Shown here: positions 15,387-23,658 of the stretch, piece by piece
Layout of the letters: the number at the start of each line of letters is the position of its first letter
How positions within the stretch are numbered: the stretch's first letter is position 1
Source: Patescibacteria group bacterium
Lineage (GTDB): Bacteria; Patescibacteriota; Minisyncoccia; UBA6257; HR35
NCBI GenBank assembly: GCA_030550735.1
Contig: JAUQOT010000003.1
Coordinates: forward strand, 1 to 28,812
Length of the DNA: 28,812 bases
Direction of reading: 5' to 3'
Position numbers and translations under genes: made by a program
The notes under the pieces: model-generated
Told to the model about the DNA's origin: nothing
What the model saw: the letters and a program-made list of their open reading frames with translations, nothing else
Databases searched by the model: none

Positions 15387-16682
15387 TAAGATTCTTAGGG
15401 TTTTTAAAATAATAAGTAAATCTAAAATTATATTTCTATTTTTTAAGTAATAAAGATCAAAAGCCAATCTTTCTTTTGCTTCTTCAACCGAATCTCCTGT
15501 TTTTTCATTAATTTGTGCCCAACCAGTAATTCCCGGTTTAATTAAAGTTCTTAAACGGTAATTTTGAATTTTTTCTTTTAAGTAGTCGTAAAATAGTGAA
15601 GTATCAGGTCGTGGTCCAACCAAACTTATATCTCCCTTTATTACATTTATAAGTTGAGGAAATTCATCAAAATGTAAAGTTCTTAAAATTTTACCAAACC
15701 AGAAAACGCGTTCATCTCCCCTTTTTACACCAAAAATTTCTTTTTCTTCCGGTTTTTTGTAATTTATTTCATGCATTGTTCTAAATTTATAAAGAGTAAA
15801 AACCTTTTCGTTTTTTCCAACTCTCTTGTCTTTAAAAAATACTGGACCTGGAGAAGAAATCTTTATACCGAGAATAATAAATGGCCAAAGAGGAAGAGAA
15901 ATAGCAAAAACAATCGAAGCAATTAATAAATCGATAAATCTTTTTAAAATTTCATAAGAATCATCACGAGAATAAAGATAACTAAGAACCCATTCTTCGT
16001 TTATGGCATCAACCGGTATTTTATAAAGAAAATTTTCTATAAAAGTTAAAGAACTAACCAACATTTTTCCCTCTAACAATTTTTTTAAAAGATTATTAGA
16101 CCAAACTTCATCTCTAAGCAATTCATTACTCACAATATAAACATCATAATCATCGGTTTCGATTATCTCACCTAAATTTCTAAAATTTTCTATTTTTTTT
16201 ATCCCTAAAGACTTATGTTCTTCTAAAAATTTTTCTATCTCATCAAAATCACGATCCATACCAATAAGAGCAACTTTTTTAAAAGTTAATTTAGCAAATT
16301 TCTCAAGAAGAAAATTTCTTAATTCTAAATTTAAAGGTACGAAGATAAGAATAAAAATTAAAAGCAAAGTTTTAGGAGCAATAGAAAAAATTGGTAAAGC
16401 ATAAAACATGAAAACAGTGATCAAAAGAGAAATCAAAACAGCAGTTAAATAGTTTTTCGAATATTCCTTGAAAAAGCTTATTTTTTTAAAATCATAAAGT
16501 TCAAAAATATAAAAAATTAAAAACCAGAAAATAAATATAACTCCAAAAGGAAAAAGATGTTGTTTTAAAATTTCTAAATTAAAATTTAGAAAATGTCGAA
16601 GAAAGAGAGCTACAACAAGTGAAAAAAAGAAAGATAAAAGATCAACAAAAAAAAACGTAATGTTTTTAAACGAAATACTCAT
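15366..16682 (-). CDS. polyprenyl-phosphate sugar-1-phosphate transferase (WcaJ/WbaP-like)
   Basis: Transfers a sugar-1-phosphate from a nucleotide sugar to an undecaprenyl-phosphate-like carrier, the first step of exopolysaccharide or surface glycan assembly. 438 residues: an N-terminal part with about four to five membrane segments (residues 1-125), a nucleotide-binding-like middle, and a C-terminal catalytic domain from about 245. That domain has KISSPGPVFFKDKRVGK, TLYKFRTM, LRTLHFDEFPQLINVIKGDISLVGPRP, KPGITGWAQ and a DLYYLKNRN tail. The sugar specificity is unknown. It is divergent from murG across a 32-bp gap holding both promoters. Confidence 0.88.
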   Translation of the reverse strand: MSISFKNITFFFVDLLSFFFSLVVALFLRHFLNFNLEILKQHLFPFGVIFIFWFLIFYIFELYDFKKISFFKEYSKNYLTAVLISLLITVFMFYALPIFSIAPKTLLLIFILIFVPLNLELRNFLLEKFAKLTFKKVALIGMDRDFDEIEKFLEEHKSLGIKKIENFRNLGEIIETDDYDVYIVSNELLRDEVWSNNLLKKLLEGKMLVSSLTFIENFLYKIPVDAINEEWVLSYLYSRDDSYEILKRFIDLLIASIVFAISLPLWPFIILGIKISSPGPVFFKDKRVGKNEKVFTLYKFRTMHEINYKKPEEKEIFGVKRGDERVFWFGKILRTLHFDEFPQLINVIKGDISLVGPRPDTSLFYDYLKEKIQNYRLRTLIKPGITGWAQINEKTGDSVEEAKERLAFDLYYLKNRNIILDLLIILKTLRILLTFWGK

Positions 16683-16691
16683 TTAACTCTG

Positions 16692-16704
16692 ATTATATTA
16701 TAAT
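16692..16704. promoter_or_regulatory. head-to-head -10 boxes for the sugar transferase and murG
   Basis: In the sequence ATTATATTATAAT, TATAAT on the minus strand (16697-16692) ends 9 nt before the transferase ATG. TATAAT on the plus strand (16699-16704) ends 10 nt before the murG ATG. One base separates the boxes, so two RNA polymerases could not bind both at once. This is the whole regulatory space between the genes. Confidence 0.6.
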
Positions 16705-16714
16705 TTAAGAAACA

Positions 16715-17857
16715 ATGAAAAAGATTAGAGTTTGTTTAACTGGCGGAGCAACCGGAGGACACTTTTTTCCTCTTATTTTTGTTGCTCGTGAACTAAAAAA
16801 AATAAGTCAGGAAAAGAACTTCAAAATCGAAATTTTTTATATTGGCGGAGAACCATTTGATAAAAAATTAATGGAAGAAGAAGGAATAAAGGTTTATGTT
16901 ATTCCTAGTTTCAAATTAAGAAGATATTTTGATATTAAAAATTTTTTTGATTTTTTAAAAGCACCATTTTCTTTTCTTCTTAGTTTTTTCTATATGTTTC
17001 TTTTAATGCCAGATGTTCTTTTTTCAAAAGGAGGGCCAAGTTCGATAGCGGTTGTTTTTTCGGCTTGGTTTTTTAGAATACCTATTTTAATTCACGATTC
17101 CGATTCTGTGCCTGGTTTAGCCAATAGAATCTCAGCTAAATTTGCACGGAAAGTAGCTTTAGCTTTCCCCTCAGCTCAGAAGTATTTTTCTTCAAAAGAG
17201 GTAGTAATTGTTGGTCAACCAATTGATGAGAGAATAATTTATACACCAATAACTCAAGAAGATTATGAAAGATTTCATCTTAATAAAGATGAGAAAATAA
17301 TCCTTATTTTGGGTGGTTCTCAGGGTTCCCAGTTTTTAAATGAGATTATTATTGAAATTCTTCCCCAACTTCTAAAAATTTCTCAGGTCGTTCATCTAAC
17401 GGGAAAAAAATTTTTCCAAGGAGCTTACTCTTATGCTTTGGGAATTATTAGAAGAAACTCTCCTTTAGAAGAAAAAAAATATAAAGCCTTTCCTTTTTTA
17501 AATAATGAAGATAATCTAATTTTGATGAAAATGTCAGATCTTATCATTTCTCGAGCTGGCTCAAGTTCAATTTTCGAAATTGCTGCTTTAGGTAAACCAA
17601 GCATATTAATTCCTTTACCCGAAGATGTTGTTGGATCACATCAAAAAGAAAATGCTTATTATTTACAAAAAATTGGAGCTTGTTATGTTTTAGAAGAAGC
17701 AAATGTCAAACCCCATCTTCTTTTAAATTTAATTCAAAGCATTTTAAAAGATGAAGAATTAAAAGAAAAAATGGGTAAAAATGCTTTAAATTTTTATAAA
17801 CCACACGCTGCTCGGAAAATAGCCGAAGAAATTTTAGTTTTAGCTCAGTTTAAATAA
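16715..17857 (+). CDS. murG: UDP-GlcNAc:undecaprenyl-pyrophosphoryl-MurNAc-pentapeptide GlcNAc transferase
   Basis: Makes lipid II from lipid I at the inner face of the membrane. The N-terminal glycine-rich loop GGATGGH spans residues 10-16, with FSKGGPSS at 103-110, IHDSDSVPGLANRIS at 126-140 and LGGSQGS at 199-205. The UDP-GlcNAc-binding region is SRAGSSSIFEIAALGKPSILIPLP. The 380-residue length is slightly above typical. It supplies the substrate polymerised by the SEDS protein encoded upstream. A membrane protein gene follows 2 nt after the stop. Confidence 0.95.
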   Translation: MKKIRVCLTGGATGGHFFPLIFVARELKKISQEKNFKIEIFYIGGEPFDKKLMEEEGIKVYVIPSFKLRRYFDIKNFFDFLKAPFSFLLSFFYMFLLMPDVLFSKGGPSSIAVVFSAWFFRIPILIHDSDSVPGLANRISAKFARKVALAFPSAQKYFSSKEVVIVGQPIDERIIYTPITQEDYERFHLNKDEKIILILGGSQGSQFLNEIIIEILPQLLKISQVVHLTGKKFFQGAYSYALGIIRRNSPLEEKKYKAFPFLNNEDNLILMKMSDLIISRAGSSSIFEIAALGKPSILIPLPEDVVGSHQKENAYYLQKIGACYVLEEANVKPHLLLNLIQSILKDEELKEKMGKNALNFYKPHAARKIAEEILVLAQFK

Positions 17858-17859
17858 AA

Positions 17860-18162
17860 ATGATTTATCTTCGAAAAATCGTTAAAGTACTTTTCTTTTT
17901 CCTTCCGTTTTTTATTTGGCTTTTAATCTATTTTCAAGGAGAAACCTATATCATAATTTATAAGGGTAAAAATTGGGAAAATTCTCTTATTCTTCCAACT
18001 TCGCGTTTATGGCAGGTCATTTTAATTTTAACTTTTTTTCAATTAGCTAATCTTCTTTTTTATTTTTTGCTAAAAAAGGATTTTTTTGTTAAAATAAATT
18101 ATGTTTACATTCTTTTTCATTTTTTTCTTGCTTTAAAAATTTATTTTTTTAATTTCTATTAA
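17860..18162 (+). CDS. small three-helix membrane protein, unknown
   Basis: 100 residues with three hydrophobic segments (about 9-25, 51-70 and 78-97) separated by a short loop containing GETYIIIYKGKNWENSLILPTS. I recognise no family. It sits tightly between murG (2-nt gap) and rplU (3-nt gap), so it is surely transcribed with them. A role in envelope biogenesis could be guessed only from position. Confidence 0.65.
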   Translation: MIYLRKIVKVLFFFLPFFIWLLIYFQGETYIIIYKGKNWENSLILPTSRLWQVILILTFFQLANLLFYFLLKKDFFVKINYVYILFHFFLALKIYFFNFY

Positions 18163-18165
18163 AAA

Positions 18166-18495
18166 ATGAAGGTAGCTATTATTGAAACAGGAGGAAAACA
18201 ATATTTGATTAAAGAAGGAGATAAAATTAAAATAGAGAAAATTAAAGCTTACGAAAAAGAAGAAAATCCAAAAATTATTTTTAATGATGTGATTTTTTAT
18301 GCTGATGATAACAATTTTTTTGTTAATAAAGACGATTTAAAAAATATCAAAGTTATCGGAAGTTTAGTTGAAAGAAAAAAAATAAAAACTTTAGTTTGGA
18401 AATATAAACCTAAAACTCGTTATCGCAAAAAGAAAGGATATAAAAAAGAAATTTGGCTTGTAAGAATCGAATCCATCGAATCTGACTCTAAATAA
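18166..18495 (+). CDS. rplU: 50S ribosomal protein bL21
   Basis: A large-subunit protein binding 23S rRNA. It begins MKVAIIETGGKQYLIKEGDKI, the family's start signature, and ends with the basic segment VWKYKPKTRYRKKKGYKKE and an I-x-I strand. The 109-residue length is normal. In many bacteria rpmA (bL27) follows; here secA follows directly with a one-base TAATG overlap, so bL27, if present, is encoded elsewhere. Confidence 0.93.
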   Translation: MKVAIIETGGKQYLIKEGDKIKIEKIKAYEKEENPKIIFNDVIFYADDNNFFVNKDDLKNIKVIGSLVERKKIKTLVWKYKPKTRYRKKKGYKKEIWLVRIESIESDSK

Positions 18496-20999
18496 TGCTT
18501 AAGAAAATTTTTTCTTTTATTTTTAAAAGTTATCTTGATGAATGGAAACCTCTTGTTGAAAAGATAAATGCTCTTGAAAAAGATTTTGAAAAATTAAGTG
18601 ATGATGCTTTAAGAAATAAAACTTTTGAATTTAAAGAAAGAATCAAGAAAGGAGAAACCCTAGACCAAATTTTGCCTGAAGCTTTTGCTACTGTAAGAGA
18701 AGCTGCTAAACGTACTTTAGGTCAAAGACATTTTGATGTTCAGCTTTTAGGAGGAATTGGTCTTCATAAAGGGATGATTGTTGAGATGATGACTGGTGAA
18801 GGAAAAACACTAACAGCAACTTTAGCTGCTTATCTTAATGCTCTTTCTGGTGAAGGTGTTCATATTGCAACTGTTAATGATTATTTAGCAATGAGGGATA
18901 CAGTTTGGATGGGACAAATTTATTATTTTCTTGGTTTATCGGTTTCCTGTTTAGTTCATGAACAAAGTTTTATCTATGATCCATCATTTGTTAAAACAGA
19001 AAAAGATGAGAAAAGAGATCTTCTAGGTTCCTTTAAGGTTTTTCATGAATATTTAAGGCCGATTGATAGAAAATCAGCTTATTTAGCCGATATTACTTAT
19101 GGAACAAACCATGAATTTGGTTTTGATTATTTAAGAGACAATTTAGCTCTTTCGCCTGAAGAAGTCGTTCAAGTGAGAGATCTTAATTTTGTTATTGTTG
19201 ATGAAGCTGATAGTATTTTAATTGATGAAGCTCGAACTCCTTTAATTATTGGTGGTTATGAAATTGAAGATCCCAAAATTTATATTTTTTACGATAATCT
19301 TGCTAAAAAATTGAAGCCTAATATTGATTTTACTATTGAGGAAAAATCAAGAAGGATTTATTTTACTGAAGAAGGTTTAAACAGATTAGAACAAATTTTA
19401 GGTTATAATCCTTATGAAACCTTAGATTTAAAAACAACCCATCATCTTGAACAGGCAATTATTGCTAATTATCTTTATCATCGAGATAAAGATTATATAG
19501 TCAAAGATGACGAAGTAATTATTGTTGATGAATTTACAGGTAGACTTATGTTCGGCCGTCGTTGGTCAGGTGGTCTTCATCAAGCAGTAGAGGCAAAGGA
19601 AAGAGTTACAATTAAACCAGAATCAAGAACAATCGCAAGTATAACTATCCAAAATTTTTTCAAGAAATACAAGAAAATTTCAGGAATGACGGGAACAGCT
19701 TGGACTTCAAGAGAAGAATTTCGATATGTTTATAATTTAGACGTTGTTCAAATCCCTCCTAATAAACCATGTATTAGAATAGATCATCCAGATAAAATTT
19801 TTCTTACCAAAGAGGCCAAATATAAAGCTGTTGTTGAAAAAATAAAGGAACTTTATAAACAAAAAAGACCTGTTTTAGTAGGAACAACTTCAATTGAAAA
19901 CAATGAAAGACTTTCAAAGATGTTAATAGCTGAAGGAATTCCTCACCGAGTTCTAAATGCTAAAAATCATGAGGAAGAAGGAGCAATTATTGCTCAAGCT
20001 GGTAAATTAGGGGCAGTAACGGTTGCAACTAATATTGCGGGAAGAGGTGTTGATATTTTACTTGGTGGAAATCCACCAGACCCCCTTGAAGCCGAAGAAG
20101 TTAGAAAATTAGGTGGGCTTTTTGTTATTGGAACCGAGAGACACGAAGCTCGGCGAATTGATAATCAGTTAAGGGGAAGATCAGGAAGACAAGGAGATCC
20201 AGGTGAAACTCAATTTTTTATTTCCTTAGAAGATGATCTTTTACGAATTTTCGGTGGTGAAAGAATAAAAGAAATCTTAGAAAAAATTAATTTAAACAAA
20301 GATGAAAATTTAGAAATCGAACATCCTATTATAACCAAAACAATTGAAGAAATTCAAGCAAAAGTGGAAGGTTATTATTTAGATGTTAGAAAGCATTTAT
20401 TAGAGTATGATAATGTTATAAATGCTCAACGAGAAAAGATTTATAGTGAAAGAAGAAAAATTCTTTTTGGTTTAATAAATCTTGAAAACTATCTTAAAGA
20501 TGAATTTGAGAAAATATTAAATGAGTCCGAAGAAATTTTAAAATATGTTTTTAATGAAACCGATAAGGAAATAATAAAGAAAAAATTCGAAGCAAAGCTT
20601 AACTTTCTTAAAGAAAACTTAGAAGATGGTTTCTTAGATTTTTTAAGAAATATTCTTTTGAATACTTATAATTATCTATGGGTTGAACATCTTCATTATT
20701 TAGAACATTTAAGAGAATCAACCTCCTTTCAAGCTTATGCTCACAAAGATCCTCTTGTTATTTTTAAAGAAGAAGCATATAATGCCTTTTTAAATTTTAA
20801 TAATGCTTTGAGATATCATTTCCTCCAAATTTTTATGAATACTGAAATTCAAATTAAAACTCCTAAAATAGGACGCAATGATCCTTGTCCTTGTGGAAGT
20901 GGAAAAAAATATAAAAAATGTGGTTTGTTAAACACTCAGGAACACCAAGAAAGGATGAAGAAATTAAAAGAATCATCTCAAATTAAAAAAGCTTCATAA
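18495..20999 (+). CDS. secA: preprotein translocase ATPase SecA
   Basis: The motor that pushes unfolded proteins through SecYEG, including candidates here such as HtrA. The Walker A motif TGEGKT spans residues 100-105. Others are TNHEFGFDYLRDN, VDEADSILIDEARTPLIIGG, the SGMTGTA segment, ATNIAGRGVDI and LRGRSGRQGDPG. The 834 residues match the usual size without large insertions. The C-terminal SEC-C motif is DPCPCGSGKKYKKCG: three cysteines are present, but the usual fourth ligand (Cys or His after the last Cys) is Gly. The start overlaps rplU (TAATG). Confidence 0.97.
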   Translation: MLKKIFSFIFKSYLDEWKPLVEKINALEKDFEKLSDDALRNKTFEFKERIKKGETLDQILPEAFATVREAAKRTLGQRHFDVQLLGGIGLHKGMIVEMMTGEGKTLTATLAAYLNALSGEGVHIATVNDYLAMRDTVWMGQIYYFLGLSVSCLVHEQSFIYDPSFVKTEKDEKRDLLGSFKVFHEYLRPIDRKSAYLADITYGTNHEFGFDYLRDNLALSPEEVVQVRDLNFVIVDEADSILIDEARTPLIIGGYEIEDPKIYIFYDNLAKKLKPNIDFTIEEKSRRIYFTEEGLNRLEQILGYNPYETLDLKTTHHLEQAIIANYLYHRDKDYIVKDDEVIIVDEFTGRLMFGRRWSGGLHQAVEAKERVTIKPESRTIASITIQNFFKKYKKISGMTGTAWTSREEFRYVYNLDVVQIPPNKPCIRIDHPDKIFLTKEAKYKAVVEKIKELYKQKRPVLVGTTSIENNERLSKMLIAEGIPHRVLNAKNHEEEGAIIAQAGKLGAVTVATNIAGRGVDILLGGNPPDPLEAEEVRKLGGLFVIGTERHEARRIDNQLRGRSGRQGDPGETQFFISLEDDLLRIFGGERIKEILEKINLNKDENLEIEHPIITKTIEEIQAKVEGYYLDVRKHLLEYDNVINAQREKIYSERRKILFGLINLENYLKDEFEKILNESEEILKYVFNETDKEIIKKKFEAKLNFLKENLEDGFLDFLRNILLNTYNYLWVEHLHYLEHLRESTSFQAYAHKDPLVIFKEEAYNAFLNFNNALRYHFLQIFMNTEIQIKTPKIGRNDPCPCGSGKKYKKCGLLNTQEHQERMKKLKESSQIKKAS

Positions 21000-21003
21000 A
21001 ATT

Positions 21004-21012
21004 TGATAAAAT
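21004..21012 (+). promoter_or_regulatory. extended -10 promoter of tRNA-Phe
   Basis: TGATAAAAT, matching the TGnTAAAAT form seen before rpsR and tRNA-Leu(CAA), lies 16 nt before the tRNA, just after the secA stop. Predicted leader is about 9-10 nt. Confidence 0.45.
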
Positions 21013-21028
21013 AAATTATATTATATAA

Positions 21029-21100
21029 GCCGCGGTAGCTCAGTGGTAGAGCGGTGGCCTGAAGAGCCACGCGTCGGGGGTTCGATTCCCTCCCGCGGCA
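21029..21100 (+). tRNA. tRNA-Phe (anticodon GAA)
   Basis: The acceptor GCCGCGG (21029-21035) pairs with CCGCGGC (21093-21099), discriminator A21100. The D arm is AGCTCAGTGGTAGAGC. The anticodon stem GTGGC/GCCAC encloses CTGAAGA, giving anticodon GAA. The T loop is TTCGATT. CCA is not encoded. A small protein gene starts 5 nt after the discriminator base. Confidence 0.96.
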
Positions 21101-21105
21101 CAAAA

Positions 21106-21429
21106 ATGAAAATTATCTGGACAAAGCACGCTGAAGAAAAAATCAAATTTTATAGATTATCAAAACAAAGATTAAAAAGAATACTTAAAAATCCCTATAG
21201 AATAGAAGAAGGTATTGCTTTAAACACAATTGCTTGTATGCAACCAACTAAAATTAAAAAACTTGGAAAGAAAAAAACGTGGAATCAAGAAATATGGCTT
21301 ATGTTTCAAAAAGAAAATGATAAAATAAAGATAATCTCGGCTTGGCGCTATCCCGGTGTTAGTTCTTTAAAAAATCCCATTCCTAAGGAGATAATTGATG
21401 AGCTTATTTATCTTGGTTTTCTAAAATAG
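21106..21429 (+). CDS. small RelE/DUF4258-like protein
   Basis: 107 residues beginning MKIIWTKHAEEKIKFYRLSKQRLKRIL, with later strands containing NQEIWLMFQ and KIIISAWRYPG-like text. The layout (N-terminal His-Ala helix, then strands) recalls DUF4258/BrnT or RelE/ParE-superfamily proteins, but I cannot confirm catalytic residues, and no antitoxin gene is adjacent. The frame is open back into tRNA-Phe (21043), which is tRNA sequence. ATG 21106 is chosen. After 3' trimming of the tRNA the mRNA would start about 5 nt before this ATG. Function unknown. Confidence 0.6.
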   Translation: MKIIWTKHAEEKIKFYRLSKQRLKRILKNPYRIEEGIALNTIACMQPTKIKKLGKKKTWNQEIWLMFQKENDKIKIISAWRYPGVSSLKNPIPKEIIDELIYLGFLK

Positions 21430-21468
21430 TTTTTGTTTAATAAGATATAAAAAGTAATTAAATAGTAG

Positions 21469-21474
21469 TAAAAT
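21469..21474 (+). promoter_or_regulatory. -10 box of the M42 peptidase gene
   Basis: GTAAAAT ends 10 nt before the ATG at 21485, repeating the rpsR spacing. It lies in the 55-nt gap after the RelE-like gene, which otherwise shows only AT-rich sequence. Confidence 0.4.
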
Positions 21475-21484
21475 AATTAAAAAA

Positions 21485-22507
21485 ATGAAAACGGATTTTA
21501 AAATATTGAAAGAATTGGTAAATGAAATAGGAATTTTTGGAAATGAGTTTTATTTTGTTAAAAAACTTTCTAAAATTTTAGAAAGTTTAGGCCTTAATTA
21601 TAAAATAGACAGTCGAAATACAATCTTTATTGGAAATTTTGAAACTCCAAAAATTATTTTGGGGTGCCATTACGATGAGGTTGGTTTTGAAATTGTTGGA
21701 ATTAATGAAGATGGTAGTTTAAATTTTTTTCCCGTGGGAAATTTGCTTTTAAATCATTTAATTTATCAGAAGGTGGAGATAGTTAATGAAGATGGAAAAA
21801 AGATTCTAGGATATGTTAATAATTCTAATATATTTATGAAAAACAAATCTTTATCAATAGAAGATTTATCAATCTATATTGGGGCTTGTAATAGAGAAGA
21901 AGTTTATCAAAAATTTAAAATAAAAGAAGGATGTTTTGGGAGTTTTAAACGTGATTATGAAGAAACTGAGGATTTTATTATTGCTTCTGCTATTGACAAT
22001 CGAGTATCTATTTTTATTATTATTCAAACTTATCTGAGTTTGCCTCAAAATGTGAAAGAAAAAATCGGCGTATTTTTTTATTCAAGCGAAGAACATGGTT
22101 GTTATTCTGAAGATTATTTGGCAAATAAGTTTAAAGCCGATTTTATTTTTATTTTGGATTATTGCCCAGCTAATATCAAAAGCCTTAAATCAGAAAAATA
22201 TATTGATAATTATCCAATCTTAGGTAAAGGTCCAGCTGTTTTTTATGCTGGAAAAAATTATCTTCTTAGCGAAAAAATAAAAAATCTTCTTAAAAGTTTT
22301 GATTTTCAAAAGAGTTTATTTTTTAATCTTGTTTCTGCTGAGTCAGGAAGATTTGTTCGGTTTCATCCTTATGTTGATTTAACTATCTTGCTACCAACTC
22401 TTGGTTATCACTCCAGTAATTATTTTCTTTTAAAAAAAGATATCGAAGCAACAATTAAATTTTTATCTCAACTTATCGATAAATCTATTAACTATGATTT
22501 ATCTTGA
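21485..22507 (+). CDS. M42-family metallo-aminopeptidase
   Basis: A cytoplasmic dinuclear metal aminopeptidase that trims peptides, often a dodecameric (TET) particle. The metal and catalytic residues seen in the family are in place: H62 and D64 (GCHYDEVGF), D171 (ASAIDNRVS), E202 and E203 (SSEEHG), D225 (FILDYCPAN) and H309 (LGYHSSNY). An inserted middle domain (about 75-155) corresponds to the regulatory PDZ-like lid. Length (340) is normal. The TGA stop overlaps the cysteine desulfurase gene by 14 nt. Glutamyl- or leucyl-type specificity cannot be told. Confidence 0.85.
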   Translation: MKTDFKILKELVNEIGIFGNEFYFVKKLSKILESLGLNYKIDSRNTIFIGNFETPKIILGCHYDEVGFEIVGINEDGSLNFFPVGNLLLNHLIYQKVEIVNEDGKKILGYVNNSNIFMKNKSLSIEDLSIYIGACNREEVYQKFKIKEGCFGSFKRDYEETEDFIIASAIDNRVSIFIIIQTYLSLPQNVKEKIGVFFYSSEEHGCYSEDYLANKFKADFIFILDYCPANIKSLKSEKYIDNYPILGKGPAVFYAGKNYLLSEKIKNLLKSFDFQKSLFFNLVSAESGRFVRFHPYVDLTILLPTLGYHSSNYFLLKKDIEATIKFLSQLIDKSINYDLS

Positions 22508-23657
22508 TTACGCAGCAACAACTCCTTTGAGAGAAGAGGTTTTTGAAGAGATGAAAAAATATTTTAGTGAAATTTTTGCTAATCCGGTTAGTTTACATTC
22601 GGCAGGCCAAAGAGCTTTGAAAGCTGTTGATGAATCTCGAGAAAAAATAAAAAAAATTTTAAATGCTGATAATTTTCAAGAAATTATTTTTACTTCTTCA
22701 TCAACTGAAGCAAATAACTTGGCTATAAAAGGATTAGTGCTTTTTTTCTATTTTAAAAAAGGAATAAAACCACACATCATAACTTCAACAATTGAACATC
22801 CGTCAATTTTAGATCCTTTAGCTGATCTTGAAAATTTAGAAATAATTGAAGTTAGTTATTTAGATCCAGAAAAAGATGGATTGATTTCTCCACAGAAAAT
22901 TGTTTCGAATATAAAAGAAAACACCATCCTTGTTACTCTTCATTATATTAATAGTGAACTAGGTAATCGTCAAAAAATTGAAGAAATAGGTGAAATTTTA
23001 TTAAAAATTAATAAAGAAAGGTCTTTAAGAATTTATTTTCATTCTGATGCTGCTCAAGCTGGTTTAACAGAAGATTTAGATATTAAAAAATTAAATGTTG
23101 ATTTAATGACCCTTTCTTCCCATAAGATTTATGGTCCTAAAGGAATAGCTTGTTTGTATCTAAGATTAGGAACCCCAATTTTAAGACTTATTTCTGGTTC
23201 AGGTCACGAATTCGATTTAAGGGGAGGAACCGAAGCTGTTCCCTTAATTGTTGGTTTTGCTAAAGCAATGGAGCTTGCCGAAGAAGAGAAAGAAATAAAC
23301 AAACAGAAATTTTTCGACTTAAGAGATTATTTTATTAATCGTCTTAAAGAAGAAAAAATAAATTTTGAAATTAATACCAATCTAGAACACTCATCACCAA
23401 AAATTTTAAATCTTTATTTTCCTTCAAAATTAGCTCAAGATATTTTTCTTTATCTTGATTTAAACGGGGTTTGTGTTTCACCAGGAACAGCTTGTAAATC
23501 TCGAGCAGCTGAACCAAGTTATATGGTTAGTGAAGTATTTAAAGATAAAGAAAGAGCTAGAAGAAGTTTAAGATTTTCATTTGGAAGAGAAACAAAAAAA
23601 GAAGATCTAGACAAAGTCGTTTATCTTTTGAAAGAATTTTTATTAAAATATAAATAA
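22494..23657 (+). CDS. iscS: cysteine desulfurase (NifS/IscS family)
   Basis: A PLP enzyme that takes sulfur from cysteine as a persulfide for Fe-S clusters and tRNA thiolation. The start MIYLDYAATTP is diagnostic. Other residues are H101 (STIEHPS), D185 and Q188 (HSDAAQAG), PLP-lysine K211 (SSHKIYGPKG) and catalytic C334 in SPGTACKSRAAEPS. No IscU scaffold gene is next to it. thiI lies 3-5 kb away on the other strand, so thiouridine synthesis is a likely sulfur sink. The symbol iscS is by family; nifS is equally defensible. Confidence 0.9.
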   Translation: MIYLDYAATTPLREEVFEEMKKYFSEIFANPVSLHSAGQRALKAVDESREKIKKILNADNFQEIIFTSSSTEANNLAIKGLVLFFYFKKGIKPHIITSTIEHPSILDPLADLENLEIIEVSYLDPEKDGLISPQKIVSNIKENTILVTLHYINSELGNRQKIEEIGEILLKINKERSLRIYFHSDAAQAGLTEDLDIKKLNVDLMTLSSHKIYGPKGIACLYLRLGTPILRLISGSGHEFDLRGGTEAVPLIVGFAKAMELAEEEKEINKQKFFDLRDYFINRLKEEKINFEINTNLEHSSPKILNLYFPSKLAQDIFLYLDLNGVCVSPGTACKSRAAEPSYMVSEVFKDKERARRSLRFSFGRETKKEDLDKVVYLLKEFLLKYK

Positions 23658-23658
23658 A

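Noticed and set aside
21043..21105. N-terminal extension of the RelE-like protein into tRNA-Phe
   Set aside because: It translates tRNA sequence; ATG 21106 begins the protein-like part.
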